Below, in pieces: positions 1 to 10,498 of a stretch of 64,000 nucleotides of DNA. A program made the translations under genes and the position numbers. The first letter of the stretch is position 1, and the number at the start of each line of letters is the position of its first letter. Location of the stretch: assembly GCF_036785885.1 (NCBI RefSeq), contig NC_092329.1, positions 6,510,001 to 6,574,000 on the forward strand, in the 5' to 3' direction. The stretch comes from Coffea arabica (taxonomy: Eukaryota; Streptophyta; Magnoliopsida; Gentianales; Rubiaceae). Below the pieces are notes generated by a model. The model saw only the letters and a list, made by a program, of their open reading frames with translations, did not search any database and was not told the DNA's origin.

Positions 1-903
1 AATAATACCCAAATCTAGAGGTAACAAATCTTTTTGGCATTGTGTGAAGTAATAGCCCAAATCTTTTTGCATGCCATTGATAAAAGGGATAACGTTGAAA
101 CATCTCCTGAGATTTTCGTCAATATTACTTTTTTGTAAGATGTTTGGCTTCTACGAAAAAAAAAAAGTAAGCTTAAAAAGAATTTTAATGGAGAGAGCAT
201 AGTTTCATTCCACAACTGCACTTTTTAATGGTCGGTAGATTAGCGTCGAAAAATTAAACTATCAAACACACAGGCTCCTAAATTGGTGCTAAAGTTTTAT
301 GCATTTTTCTTTTAAATGATAGAGTAAAATTTTTTATTTTAAAAAAAGAAAAAAAGGAAAAGAAATATGCCAAACCTTTTTGATGAAAAAATATTCCACA
401 AGATAAGCCCAGACACTAGGGTAAAGGTGTCAAATGAGGGTTGTGTGATGCTGATAGGGCGACAAGAACGATAAGTGATATTCTAAAAGTATAGGGGTAC
501 TAAGTGATATTACTCGAAACTTTAAGGAAGGAATCTGGAATTATGCCTTGATAAAATGAAGAAAATCCTCGTAGTTTACCGGACCCATATTTTTTTCCTG
601 TGTGGTGTCTGTCCTAATGCAATCATGACGCCCCAAAAAAAAAAGGAAAACGAAAAAAAGGCATTAAAGCGCAAGTTTTCCGCACAAGCATGAAGGCGCA
701 AGTTTTCACTGGCTGACATTCTACGGCTTTAGGGAGCCATGCTGAAGATACATTTTCAATATTTGAAGTTTTGCAGGCCTTGAATTTTTTTAAACCGCAG
801 CTCCGCCGCCATGGCAATCCTATATTAATCATTGACAGGTACACCTAAATGTTTGTTTTATCCGTGCCTATCAGCTGTTTGCTTTTTGTCCCAGACAGAG
901 AAT
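1..903. other. Intergenic, no gene seen
   Basis: This is AT-rich sequence with several A-runs (for example near 320-360 and 637-660). Short open frames here have no recognisable family and look random. The last 100 bases before 904 are probably the promoter and 5' leader of the first mTERF gene. Confidence 0.6.
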
Positions 904-2055
904 ATGATGACTTACGTGTCCAAGATTCAGTTCAGTGGCAGCAGAACCGTTTCCTTCAGATGCCTTCTTCACTACTCTACCACTTCAAACACGGCGCAGC
1001 TGGAGAAAAACAGTTTTTTGGAAGAATATCTGTTAAACTCTCTTGGGTTCTCGAAACAAGAGGCTGTTTCTGCTTTGAAGAAGGTTAATCGCACAAAGCC
1101 CATCAAAAAAGACCCAAATTTAGTCGTCAATTATTTTGAGAATTTGGGTCTGAACAAATACCACATCAAAAGCATTGTTTCTTCCTACCCCAAAGTGCTG
1201 TTATGTGAGGTGGACAAATCCCTCAAACCAAAAATCAGGTTTCTTCAAGACCTGGGCGTTTCTGGGCCAGCCCTGATCAAGGTAATCTTGGCTTGTAAAC
1301 AACTCATTTGGGGTAGAGGTTTGGATGGTCACTTTAAACCCCGCATTAACTACTTGAGAGAATTGTTGGGTACTGATGAGAAGGTAGTTCTAGCTTTGAA
1401 GAAATATGCTTTGCTGCTTGGTCCTATTGAGTGCGAAAAAGTGGACAAAAATGTCCTGTTGTTGCAGAATTATGGCTTTTCAAAGGAGAAGATTGCCGCT
1501 TTCATTGCAAACAATCCTAGACACATTTTCTTGACGACCCCTGAACGGATTGAGGAGAAATTGCGTCTAGTGGAAAATTTTTTGGGGATTCCACGAGAGT
1601 CAACCATGTTCTATTATGGGGTTCAGATACTATGTGGCAGGCAGAAATCAACAATCGACAACAAATTTGACATCCTGAGGAGTTATGGCTGGTCTAATGT
1701 GCATATCTTTAAAATGGTTAGGCGTTTACCTCTAACTTTAACCATGTCTGGGAATAGAATGAGAAAATCTTTGGATTATTTCATGAATGAACTTGGATAT
1801 ACTCCTGCTTACTTGGCTTCGCGCCCTTTCTTATTTACTTTGAGTTTGGAAAAACGAGTTAAGCCAAGGAATGAAGTTTTGAAGATTCTAAATGAAAAGA
1901 ATAAGAGCACGAGGAAGGGGGACCTTTGTCAAGTTGTGTGCTTGAGAGAATTGAAGTTTGTGCAGGATTATCTTTTACCTTACAAGGATGAATTTCCCAA
2001 CATGTTTGAGTCCTATGTCAGAAATGTTGGTGCACAGCAGATTGGAACACTATGA
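904..2055 (+). CDS. mTERF family protein, copy 1
   Basis: Intronless frame of 383 aa encoding a mitochondrial transcription termination factor (mTERF) family protein. Plant members are nuclear-encoded, go to mitochondria or chloroplasts, and bind organelle DNA or RNA. After a basic, Ser/Thr-rich N-terminus of about 40 residues (predicted transit peptide) comes the segment LLNSLGFSKQEAVSALKKV shared by all copies here. It is followed by helical mTERF repeats of the type LGLNKYHIKSIVSSYPKVLL and by the conserved KPRNEVLKILNEK block near the C-terminus. The frame is open to an ATG at 832, but 904 is preferred because it aligns with the N-termini of the other copies. No intron or internal stop is seen. 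Organelle target and nucleic-acid target cannot be told from sequence. Confidence 0.9.
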   Translation: MMTYVSKIQFSGSRTVSFRCLLHYSTTSNTAQLEKNSFLEEYLLNSLGFSKQEAVSALKKVNRTKPIKKDPNLVVNYFENLGLNKYHIKSIVSSYPKVLLCEVDKSLKPKIRFLQDLGVSGPALIKVILACKQLIWGRGLDGHFKPRINYLRELLGTDEKVVLALKKYALLLGPIECEKVDKNVLLLQNYGFSKEKIAAFIANNPRHIFLTTPERIEEKLRLVENFLGIPRESTMFYYGVQILCGRQKSTIDNKFDILRSYGWSNVHIFKMVRRLPLTLTMSGNRMRKSLDYFMNELGYTPAYLASRPFLFTLSLEKRVKPRNEVLKILNEKNKSTRKGDLCQVVCLRELKFVQDYLLPYKDEFPNMFESYVRNVGAQQIGTL

Positions 2056-3775
2056 AATGCTTAAGGTGACACAATCTCTTTCGTTGCATATTTATGTGAT
2101 GTGGTTCTTGTATTATTGTTCTGGCAAGTCCTCTTGTGGTTGCTATTATCATCTTCTTGATAAGCTTCTTTTGGGTGCTTTTGGTGGAAAAATTACTTTT
2201 AGTAGCTCCAATTTGTGGCTGGACGCAATTTTTCATGATTCATGAACACTGAGTTTTTCAAAAGCACTTGCTAACGGGTTGTCGTGATTGACAATCATAT
2301 TAGGCTATGAAACCCATTATATAGAGAAGATGTAAATTTGAAGAAATCAGTATGAATACATAAAGTCCCATTGGTGCTTTTTGTTATCTGTAAATCGAGA
2401 TTTGTGTTATTTTGTAGTGTTGACTCGTGGATAACATTACCTTTCTTTGATGGATACTGAATTCTGTTTTGACTTCTGGAACAACTGGACCTGAATTCCA
2501 TGAGTATTGAATCATGCGATGTGACAGTACAAATCTGCTTAGACCCCTTTTTGTTTGTAGATATTTATTATGTCAAGATACGTAACAAAGACAAAAAAAG
2601 AAAGACGAATTGACGTTAGGCGGAAGTTTTACTACGTCATAATTTTATCAAACAGCTGCATCAATTGTTGCCAGGGTACTCGTCTAAGATCTGAGAACAG
2701 GATAAATGAGATGATAATAAGTACAGCAATTTCTTTTAAACTCTTTCATTCTCCTTTCTTGGCCTTACAATTTCTCCTCCATTTTCTATTTTCTTCACTA
2801 AATCCTGATTGTTTTATTGTTTCACTAAGAACTGATTGTTTGGTCCCAAATTACGCTCATTTATTTTGAGAGCAAGTTTGCCTTTGGGTTTGATCTTATG
2901 CAGCTCGTCCCGCGAGACTCAAAGGTACGAAGTTGATATGTTACACGATTGTAGGTACAGAGGTCCACGCAGATTGGGTTCCAGTAAGCATACGCATTGC
3001 AGCTCTCCAGCAGCATTTGGTTTCTTGCCAGTAGTTCCAGCAATTCGTGCAGCTGCAGCATTTGCACCATCTCTAAGCCAGCTCAATTTTTTTGAAAGGA
3101 AAGATGCTCTAAAGAAGTGTTATTGTGGTCCTAGCCTTCAGCATTTAGCCAACATAATTTGGACAAGTAAACATTGACTGAAAGTGTCCGTGTACATTCT
3201 GACTGCTCTATTTCTAATGATGTGCATGTCAAAGCTTTGGATTGTCGCTTTCCGTTTTGGTCTTGATAACGTGTAGGAGTATTTGCATGAGCGAATATCC
3301 TAGAAGCTGGATTGCAAATATCAAGAAATGGTATGCCAAAACTGAACCCAAAAGTGGCTGAGCGTATTTTCCCCCAGTCATGTTCATCTCGTATTTGCTA
3401 ATTACTCCGCTGTTAATTTTGCAATAAAGCGGAATTAAATCTGAAAAGCAACGAACGAGGAATGACAAGGATACAAAATAACTTGTTTTTCTGCGATTAT
3501 TACATAATAAATTGTGTTGCGAAAATAATCATACCAAACCGCTGAGATATGATATCGACAATTTACTGTAAGGGTTCCAGTCAAATAACCCCCAAAGATA
3601 ACCTCGGGTTAGGCACATATCCTCGTACCCATCCAGAAGAGTGACTAACTAACAGGGGCGTGTTCTGCCGTCACGAATTGCATCGATTCCTAGGTTTCTG
3701 CTCGCTGGAATTGTGGCGGCCTTGCCTCTCCCTTGTATGGCTGGCCGGCACTAGCAGGTGAGCAGTACAGTGCAA
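2056..3775. other. Intergenic between mTERF copies 1 and 2
   Basis: The first 150 bases are 3' flank of copy 1 and are similar to the 3' flank of the pseudogene at 5541-6545. A 113-codon open frame at 2836-3177 shows no family I recognise. Nothing else is supported. Confidence 0.5.
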
Positions 3776-4945
3776 ATGTTTGCTCGCGTATCCAGCAAGC
3801 TTCACGTCCATGGCCGCGGCAGTCCTTTCTTCTTCAAATCCCTCCTAGATTACTGCTCCACCCCAGCCGCACTAGTCGCCGCCCCTCAAACAAAGAAAAT
3901 TACGCCTACCACTGGTAGCTTCTTGGAAGAATGCTTGATAAACTCACTTGGGTTCTCAAAACAAGAAGCCATCTCCGCTTTAAGTAAGTTAATCCGCTTG
4001 AATGCCATCAAGAAAGATCCCAATTTAGTCATCAATTTCTTGTTTAATTTGGGTTTAACAAAAACCGACATCAAAAAAGTTATTTCCAAGAGCCCCCAGT
4101 TACTACTCTCCAGCGTCGAGAAAACCCTTAAACCAAAAATCAGCTATCTCCAAACACTCGGCCTGTCAGGGTACGAGCTCGTCAAATTGGTAGTGAGGTA
4201 TCACCGAATTTTCTTCAGAGGGTTAGATAATCATCTTGTTCCCCGGATTGAGTGCCTGAGAAAATTGTTGGGAGATGATGAGAAAGTAGTTTTAGCTTTG
4301 AGGAAGATTGTTTTCGTGCCTAGTAATAATGCGGTAGAGAGAATGGAACAAAATGTTGCAGTGTTGCAGAATAATGGATTTTCTAATGATTTCATTGCCA
4401 AATTTGTTCTCAAAAGTCCCACCCTTTTCATTGCAAAGAGTGAAAAATTGCAGGAGGTGTTGCACCGGCTTGAACATGATTGGGGGATTCCTCGCGATAC
4501 TAACATGTTTGCTCAGGGAATTGATGTGCTATGTTCTGGTAGTAAATCAAAAATTGATATGAAGTTTGAGATTTTAAGGAGTTATGGTTGGTCCAATTCA
4601 GAGATAATCAGAATGGTTAGGAGTTTACCTCGTGTTCTGGATACGTCCCATTCTAAGATGAGAAAAATCCTAGATTATTTCATGAAGGAGGTTGGATTTA
4701 GTGCTGATTACTTGGCTTCCCGACGTTCGGTTTTCACCTTTAGTTTGGAAGGCAGGGTGAAGCCCAGGCATGAAGTTTTGAAAATTCTGAATGACAAGAA
4801 GTTGAGCAAAGCCGGTCTTGTTAACATTTTGTCTTTGTCAGAATTGCAGTTTCAGAACAGGTGTCTTCTCCCTTACAAGGATATTTTACCTGACATGTAT
4901 GAGTCATATTTGAAGAAGGTTGGTAGCCGGAAAAAGCAACTTTGA
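3776..4945 (+). CDS. mTERF family protein, copy 2
   Basis: Intronless 389-aa mTERF family protein. The ATG at 3776 begins MFARVSSKL, matching MFAQIFRRL of the copy at 10499, so it is preferred to the in-frame ATG at 3758. The order is: basic putative organelle transit peptide, conserved LINSLGFSKQEAISALSKL near residue 50, successive roughly 35-residue mTERF repeats each closing on a P-x-L motif (e.g. ISKSPQLLLSSVEKTLKPK), and a C-terminal block with KPRHEVLKILNDKK and LLPYKDILPDMYESYLKKVG. It has the same array orientation as copy 1, about 1.7 kb downstream. The 3' end and flank resemble the degraded tail at about 8090-8250, so this or a close relative was the parent of that remnant. Confidence 0.92.
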   Translation: MFARVSSKLHVHGRGSPFFFKSLLDYCSTPAALVAAPQTKKITPTTGSFLEECLINSLGFSKQEAISALSKLIRLNAIKKDPNLVINFLFNLGLTKTDIKKVISKSPQLLLSSVEKTLKPKISYLQTLGLSGYELVKLVVRYHRIFFRGLDNHLVPRIECLRKLLGDDEKVVLALRKIVFVPSNNAVERMEQNVAVLQNNGFSNDFIAKFVLKSPTLFIAKSEKLQEVLHRLEHDWGIPRDTNMFAQGIDVLCSGSKSKIDMKFEILRSYGWSNSEIIRMVRSLPRVLDTSHSKMRKILDYFMKEVGFSADYLASRRSVFTFSLEGRVKPRHEVLKILNDKKLSKAGLVNILSLSELQFQNRCLLPYKDILPDMYESYLKKVGSRKKQL

Positions 4946-5540
4946 TGTGCTTGAAGTAACAGACTGTTTCAGTTTGTCATGTCATGTATTCTGTCAATGA
5001 AGTTATTGTGAATTTTGGTTTTTTCTGCTTTTTCTCCACTGGGGTACTTGTTGGAAGTTTAGCTTGGCATACAACAATTAGTAGAAATATTGTCTGATTA
5101 GTTTAGAAGAATACATACATAGGTTGGCTTCCTCCTTGCAGTAGGGGGTGCTTAGGTCAAAGGGATTTCTAATGAGACAATTTTCTTTTACAGCATATTT
5201 GTCAGATTACCACCTGCTACTTAAAATGGATTTGGTGACTGGCATATATCCTGTGAAGGTATGTCTTTGGTAATATCCTGGTATTTCTATGGCTTGGAAT
5301 ATGCATGTCTTAGTTTGCCATTGACTGGTGTAGTTCACGAGGTGTTCAATTCAAATAATGTGTAGTGAGTGAAGGTGGTGACTCTAAATTTTATATGGAC
5401 AGGCAGATTATTGATTTTTAAAGCATATATGGTTCAGTGATGTTTTCTGATTCATGATAACAGGTAACATATTGTCTTACATCAGACATTGCCACATAGA
5501 AACAAGATCCATAGGACAGAGCGCGACTTTCTTTTGAATT
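4946..5540. other. Intergenic, no gene seen
   Basis: 3' flank of mTERF copy 2, then unremarkable AT-rich sequence up to the mTERF pseudogene. Confidence 0.5.
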
Positions 5541-6545
5541 GGTGGAATCCCTTGTCAAGTCAATCAGGCCATCTCTGTCTCAAATAAGGTAAGATAGAAA
5601 CCAACCAAAAGAAATCCTGATTTAGTTGTCAATTTTTTTCAAGACATGGGTTTAAACAATACCCAGATCAAAAGTCTCATTTCCTCTTACCCAGGATTGC
5701 TATTTTTCCATCCGGTGAAGATCTTAAAACGCAAAGTTTAGGTCCTTCAAGACCTTGGCTTATCTGGGTTGGACGTCATCAAGGTTATTACGTTGTATAA
5801 AACATTTTGGGTTGGGTTGAAGGATTGGATTATCATATTAAACGCTGTATTAATTATTGGAGAGAGTTCTTGGGTAGTGACGAAAATGTGGCCATGGCTT
5901 TAAAGAATCATGTGAGATTGCTCGATTATTGTGTGCTGTGGAAAATGGATGAAATTAGGAATTATGGGCTCTCATAAGGAAAATGTTTTCAAATTTACAT
6001 TGAGGAACTCCTATGAAGTTATGTGACATTGAGTATTTTCAGAACATATTGGTTAGAGTGGAAAATGAATTTGGGATTCCTCGCGATTCCACTATGTTTT
6101 ACTATAGAGTTGAAGTTTTATCTAGACTTTGATAGTCAACAATTGAAATGAGATTTGGTTTATTAAGGGGTTTTGGTTGGACAGATGCAAATGCACATAC
6201 AATGTTTAGGGACCTTCCTTATACTTTAGGTATATCATAAGATAGGATAAGAAAGACTTTGAACTTTTTCATGCATGAAGTTGGATATACCGCTGACTAT
6301 TTGGATTCTGATCCAGTGCGGTTCTGTTTGGATAAGGACAAATGGGTAAAGCCTAGGTACAAAATTCTCAAATTTCTGAATGAGAAGAAGTTGAACAAGA
6401 GGGCAGCAAGCTTTTATACTGCCCTGTGCTTATCGGGGTAAAAGTTTCTCAAGGTTTATCTTCTGCCCTACAATGATAATATTCCTGATCGTTAGAAATT
6501 ATGTGTGCAAATTACTGGAAAGAAGAAGACAAGGAAAACTTTGAC
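5541..6545 (+). pseudogene. mTERF pseudogene, nearly full length
   Basis: The translation in shifting frames follows the mTERF copies in order: a degraded LGFS region (about 5541-5600), then PDLVVNFFQDMGLNNTQIKSL-like sequence (about 5605-5680), LQDLGLSGLDVIKV (about 5735-5790), the central repeats, the GFGWTDAN-like repeat (about 6160-6200), and a last open stretch at 6259-6441 with MNFFMHEVGYTADYLDSD and KPRYKILKFLNEKKLNKR. In-frame stops occur, for example shortly after KILKRKV (about 5740) and at the GS-YNDNIPD region near 6440-6495, and there are several frameshifts and no usable start. Homology runs on into the 3' flank (compare about 6555-6640 with about 2060-2150), so it arose as a genomic segmental copy, not by retroposition. 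Confidence 0.88.
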
Positions 6546-7569
6546 CTTCTTCGAGGTAACACACTTTCTTTCATTGGTGGTTCATGTGATATTAATCTTG
6601 GCTCTTTTTTATGTTTGCTTATTTTTCTGGTGGCTATTATTGAGTGGTTAGTTTTAATTCTGAATTCACTGCAGCATTATCACGTGAATGATGGATAACA
6701 GGAATAGGTTGCTTTTCCATGTTACATGCTTTGGTGCTTAGCTCCAAGGAACTGTCTTGATACCTCATCATCTGAAAGTGTGATTATACTCTTAGCTGGT
6801 GAAAATCCAAAGTTTCTGCAGTCTTTCTAAGATTTTATGAGTCAATACTTATACCAATATTACTCTTGGTTGTTTATGCATAGTGTTCTGATCGGTAAAT
6901 GTTCAGTAATGGAAATAACAGGCACCAAGATTTCTGTGTAGTGCTTTACACTGTGGCTATTATTGACATCAGGGAGATAATGCCACAGGTCATTGGATTT
7001 TGTGGGATGTTTCATATGATTCATTAATGATTAACTAGAAAGAAGATGCGCAGGAAAGAATGACTTTCTTTTGCCTTATTAGGAGTTGCGATTTAAATTT
7101 TTTTTTGTTGATTGCTAACTGATTTTTACTGCTTTTGCAAATTAGAGGAGTTTCTATGCTGGAAACCAACATGTTGTTTCTGTTTTAAGCAAGTTTGAAG
7201 TACTATTGAAACACCTCCCTCTAGGTGCCCACTGTTGGCGGCAAGTTTTGCTGGCAAATGATGTCAAACCTCTAGGTCTGACCAGAAATTTTGAATCCTC
7301 CAAATGCCAAAAGGTCGCTCTGGTCTGTGTACCAGACTTTCCTGTGAGGAGAATTCCAGAAAATTCATTCTAATTTGTCTTTTTCTTGCACATCAGAACA
7401 AGCCTGTCTGATTGTAGATCATTAGGATTATTATTTTATAGTTCTGTAGTGCATTTGCTGGTTCTTAACTTGTGTTTGATTGCCCAGGAATTGATTTAGC
7501 AGTTGGCTATGGGCTATAGAAGTGCAGATGATCGATTCATCATGCACTTTAAAGAAGTTGCATACTCAG
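6546..7569. other. Intergenic between two mTERF remnants
   Basis: The first 100 bases keep similarity to the 3' flank of mTERF copy 1. The rest shows no coding structure that I can support. Confidence 0.5.
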
Positions 7570-8250
7570 AACCGTGTTTCCAGTGTGGACAGAACCCTGA
7601 GACCTAGAGTCAAAGTTTCTCCTGGACCATGGCATATCTGGGGCAAGCCTAGTTAACGTGGTTGTACCTTATAAAAGCTTCATGTCTACAGTTGACATGA
7701 AATTCGCTATATTTAGAAATTTTGGCTGGACAGACGTGGTTATAGTACTGAAAATGGTTGAGGGTTCATCCGAGTATTCAAATGCATGGTTAATTCTTCA
7801 TCAACATTCAACAGCCCCTAATTCTAGAGATGAAAATTATTTTTGCTTTCTGAAGTGATAGATTGATTAAAGCAGTCATCTGGATCTTGCTTTCTAGAAT
7901 CGTCTACCTTTCACATCCAAGCATCCCAAAAACATGAAAAAACAGGATACAGAAAGAACATAGCAAATATATAGCATCACCAGTATAGTAGTAAACTATG
8001 TCCTAATGAAATGATGCTATGATTTTATTTGCAGGTACTCAAAAGATATCCCAAAAAAAAAAAGTTTTCAATAAAAAAAAGATACCCAAAAGAAAAAAAT
8101 TAAGCAACTTTGAAAAAGGTTTCAGAACAAGTATCTTCTCCCATACTAGGATATTTTGCCAGACGTATGAATCGAATCATATTTGTAAAGGGTTGGAGCA
8201 CAAAAGATTAAGCCACTTTGATGTGCTCAAGGTCTGCACATTCTATTCAT
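7570..8250 (+). pseudogene. mTERF remnant, internally deleted and split
   Basis: Three mTERF pieces lie in the correct order. At about 7580-7650 the reading VDRTLRPRVKV corresponds to the VDRTLKPKIRFLQDLGLSG region. At about 7682-7770 STVDMKFAIFRNFGWTD corresponds to STIDMKFEILRSYGWSN, with the several hundred bases between these two regions missing. At about 8095-8245 the DNA matches the C-terminus and the stop/3' flank of mTERF copy 2, including 'cactttgatgtgct' versus 'caactttgatgtgct'. Between the last two pieces is unrelated sequence with A-runs. There is no open frame of useful length, so it is a dead copy. It could also be two independent remnants lying side by side. Confidence 0.75.
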
Positions 8251-9848
8251 TCTTTTGGTATGCCTTGTAATGTGTCAAGTTGAACTTAATTTTTTCTGCT
8301 GCTATTGAGTGACTGCAGACTATCGGCTTTTGAATGGTTGGACCCTCTGTATAAAAGTATGCATTCTGCAAACTGTGTAAGATAATGCATGTATCATTGG
8401 TAACAATCTTGTTGCCCTGACTCCTAGATATAATTGGTATCTGATATAACTATACTTCCATTGATCTAATTTTCTTAAATCATAATAAACTTTATAAAGA
8501 CCACAAATAAAAGGCTGATAAAATGTAGCTTGGGTTTACCTTGGGGCTTGGGTTTACATGCTTGACTTATGTAGCTTGGCCCCTGGGACATCTCGAAGAA
8601 TGTTCTGTCTCGAACATGTTTACTGCAATTGTGATTTTTCAATTTTAGCACTTGGAAAGAGATACTACTAGTGTAATTGCTGCCTTGAGGGACATGTTGA
8701 ACAAGGAGGGAGAAAATGAAGGATTGCAGCTATCAAGCATCTTTGCACTTGGCTTTTTGAAAAGTATGAGAAATCACCAATTGCTGCCAAGTACTCACAC
8801 TTGTTCCGGTCAATCCTAGGAAAGAAAAGTGGCTTCAGAGAAAGGGGATTTGTATTTGTTTAACTGGTTTCTAGCACAGAGAGACGAAATGCCATCTAGC
8901 AATCGATACTTTTCTGATGTAAAATCAATTTTGGAGAAGAGGATTTCGAATCTAGAAATTGTGAATATGTTGTAGATGTCTAATTATCTACTAATTCCGG
9001 GACATCATATTTGCAAATGAGTTGCATGCCATCATAGCTGAATTATCCAATTGTTCAGGGCACGTTATCCTGATAACATGTATTTATTTCTGGGCAAGCA
9101 TGCATTTGTCATACCACATGATCTGAATAGTTAAACTCCTTTCTTTTGATTTGATCTTCAACTATTCTCCATTAAAAAAAAGGAAAAATCATCAATTTAG
9201 TCCTCAAACTATTTTACTAAAGCTGATTTGGTCCCTCAACATTTTATCGCATGAATTAAATCCATTAACTAAAATTCTTGTGCCAATTGAGGACATATGC
9301 GGTGTCGCCACCCAAAACACATGTTTCTGTACAGAAACCAACGACGAGGCAAGGGCTTTTTTAGAAGTACACAATAGAATTTCTACGACAAGCAAGACAG
9401 CACCCATTTTGCATCCAAATTGGGGAAACCTTCGAGTAGCGAGAAAATAGAGGAAGAAATTCATATACCAATATACTGTACTTAATAGTGGAAGATTTGT
9501 ATATTCTGATTATTCTGATCTTATGAGATACTTTTTCATGCAGGGTACCTGTATGAGCTTTCCAGGTTCCATGCCCAAAAACTGAGAGAGCTCTAGAGGC
9601 TCTTCCAATTTTATCGGGAATGATCTTTGCAATATGAGTATCGAGCGAACAGATAAGAAACATTCAAGTGCTAAATGCTACAGCTTTATCAATCTTACAA
9701 CATAGTGATTAATTCTCTTAAGATACAGAGGAATTATGCACCCTTAAACAAATCTACTGACCGAAGACTTGAATCTACTATAGCCGAGAAAACTTCCATA
9801 ACCGAAGCACCTCAGAGCTCGACCTCGTCCATGTCTTCGAAGTTTTAA
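8251..9848. other. Intergenic, mostly unassigned
   Basis: About 8649-8810 looks exon-like: a T-rich tract and AG precede a frame reading HLERDTTSVIAALRDML, but I recognise no family and the frame closes soon. It may be a fragment of another gene. A repeat-like stretch at 9175-9292 is listed separately. Overlapping short open frames at 9151-9663 on both strands show no family features. Confidence 0.4.
9175..9292. repeat. Dispersed-repeat-like sequence ('tttagtcctcaaact' type)
   Basis: Contains 'atttagtcctcaaactat' followed by 'gatttggtccctcaac', a phrase I recall as common in interspersed repeats of many eudicot genomes. The class (MITE, Mutator-like or other) and the exact ends cannot be set from this one copy. 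Confidence 0.35.
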
Positions 9849-10439
9849 CTAGGTTAAATAGTACTTGGGAACAAGGTATACCCCAGCTTTAATTAGCGAC
9901 CCACTTCCAAGCTTAAACCCAAGACTCACCGGAAAGCCCACCACCTGAGGCACGCCACCACCCGTTCGTCCACCACCAGGAACCCTCACCACACTGTCCA
10001 TATACTGCGGATGGAAATCAGCTCCCTTAGTCGCCTCAAAATGACTAGACGGTGGGTCCATCGAAAATGCCAGCAAATGTAGCAGCCAAACTGCCTTAGC
10101 AAGGCCCAAAAACTCCCCATAAAATTGACTCCTGGGGTGGTTTCCGGCCAAAACTAGGCGGCGCTGCTCCAAGTCCCCGAATAACGACTCCTCCATTTTA
10201 GGATGAACAATTGCCAAATACTTCTTGAAACAGAAGTTCCCGAAGCTGCAAGTTGGAAGTATCCCTAACAGTTCAATTGGATCCATGGCTTTCATGTCGC
10301 GGTACTGAGTGAAGCAATCGCGACGGTGCTGATCGGGATGAATCAATGAGGAGAGGCTGCTGTCCATGTGAAAGGTCTCGTGGTCGAACCCCTGAAACAT
10401 TTTCCGGTTAACATAGTAAAATTGAGCATCTGGACTCAA
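9849..10439 (-). pseudogene. GIL1/IRKI-like gene fragment (C-terminal part only)
   Basis: An open frame of 196 codons matches the C-terminal region of the plant GRAVITROPIC IN THE LIGHT 1 / IRK-interacting protein family (DUF641 proteins, involved in light-gravity growth responses and receptor-kinase interaction). Diagnostic blocks are MFQGFDHETFHMDSSLSSL, IHPDQHRRDCFTQYRDMKAM, LLGILPTCSFGNFCFKKYLA, HPKMEESLFGDLEQRR and GNHPRSQFYGEFLGLAKAVW. As I recall, family members are several hundred residues long and carry an N-terminal DUF641/coiled-coil part. Here the frame runs back only about 15 more codons (NPRVKLSPDA) to a stop near 10480, and mTERF copy 3 begins on the other strand at 10499. It is thus a 5'-truncated, otherwise undamaged copy: a recent gene fragment, or less likely a short expressed protein. 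Confidence 0.75.
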
Positions 10440-10498
10440 TTTAACTCGCGGGTTCTGGAAATTTTCTCTATAAGCCCCAATTAAGCACTAAAACACAA

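Noticed and set aside
2836-3177. 113-codon open frame between mTERF copies 1 and 2
   Set aside because: No family motif, no flanking gene signals, and the opposite strand is also open over part of it. Treated as chance.
9151-9663. Overlapping open frames on both strands (86-100 codons)
   Set aside because: They overlap each other and a repeat-like stretch, with no recognisable domain.
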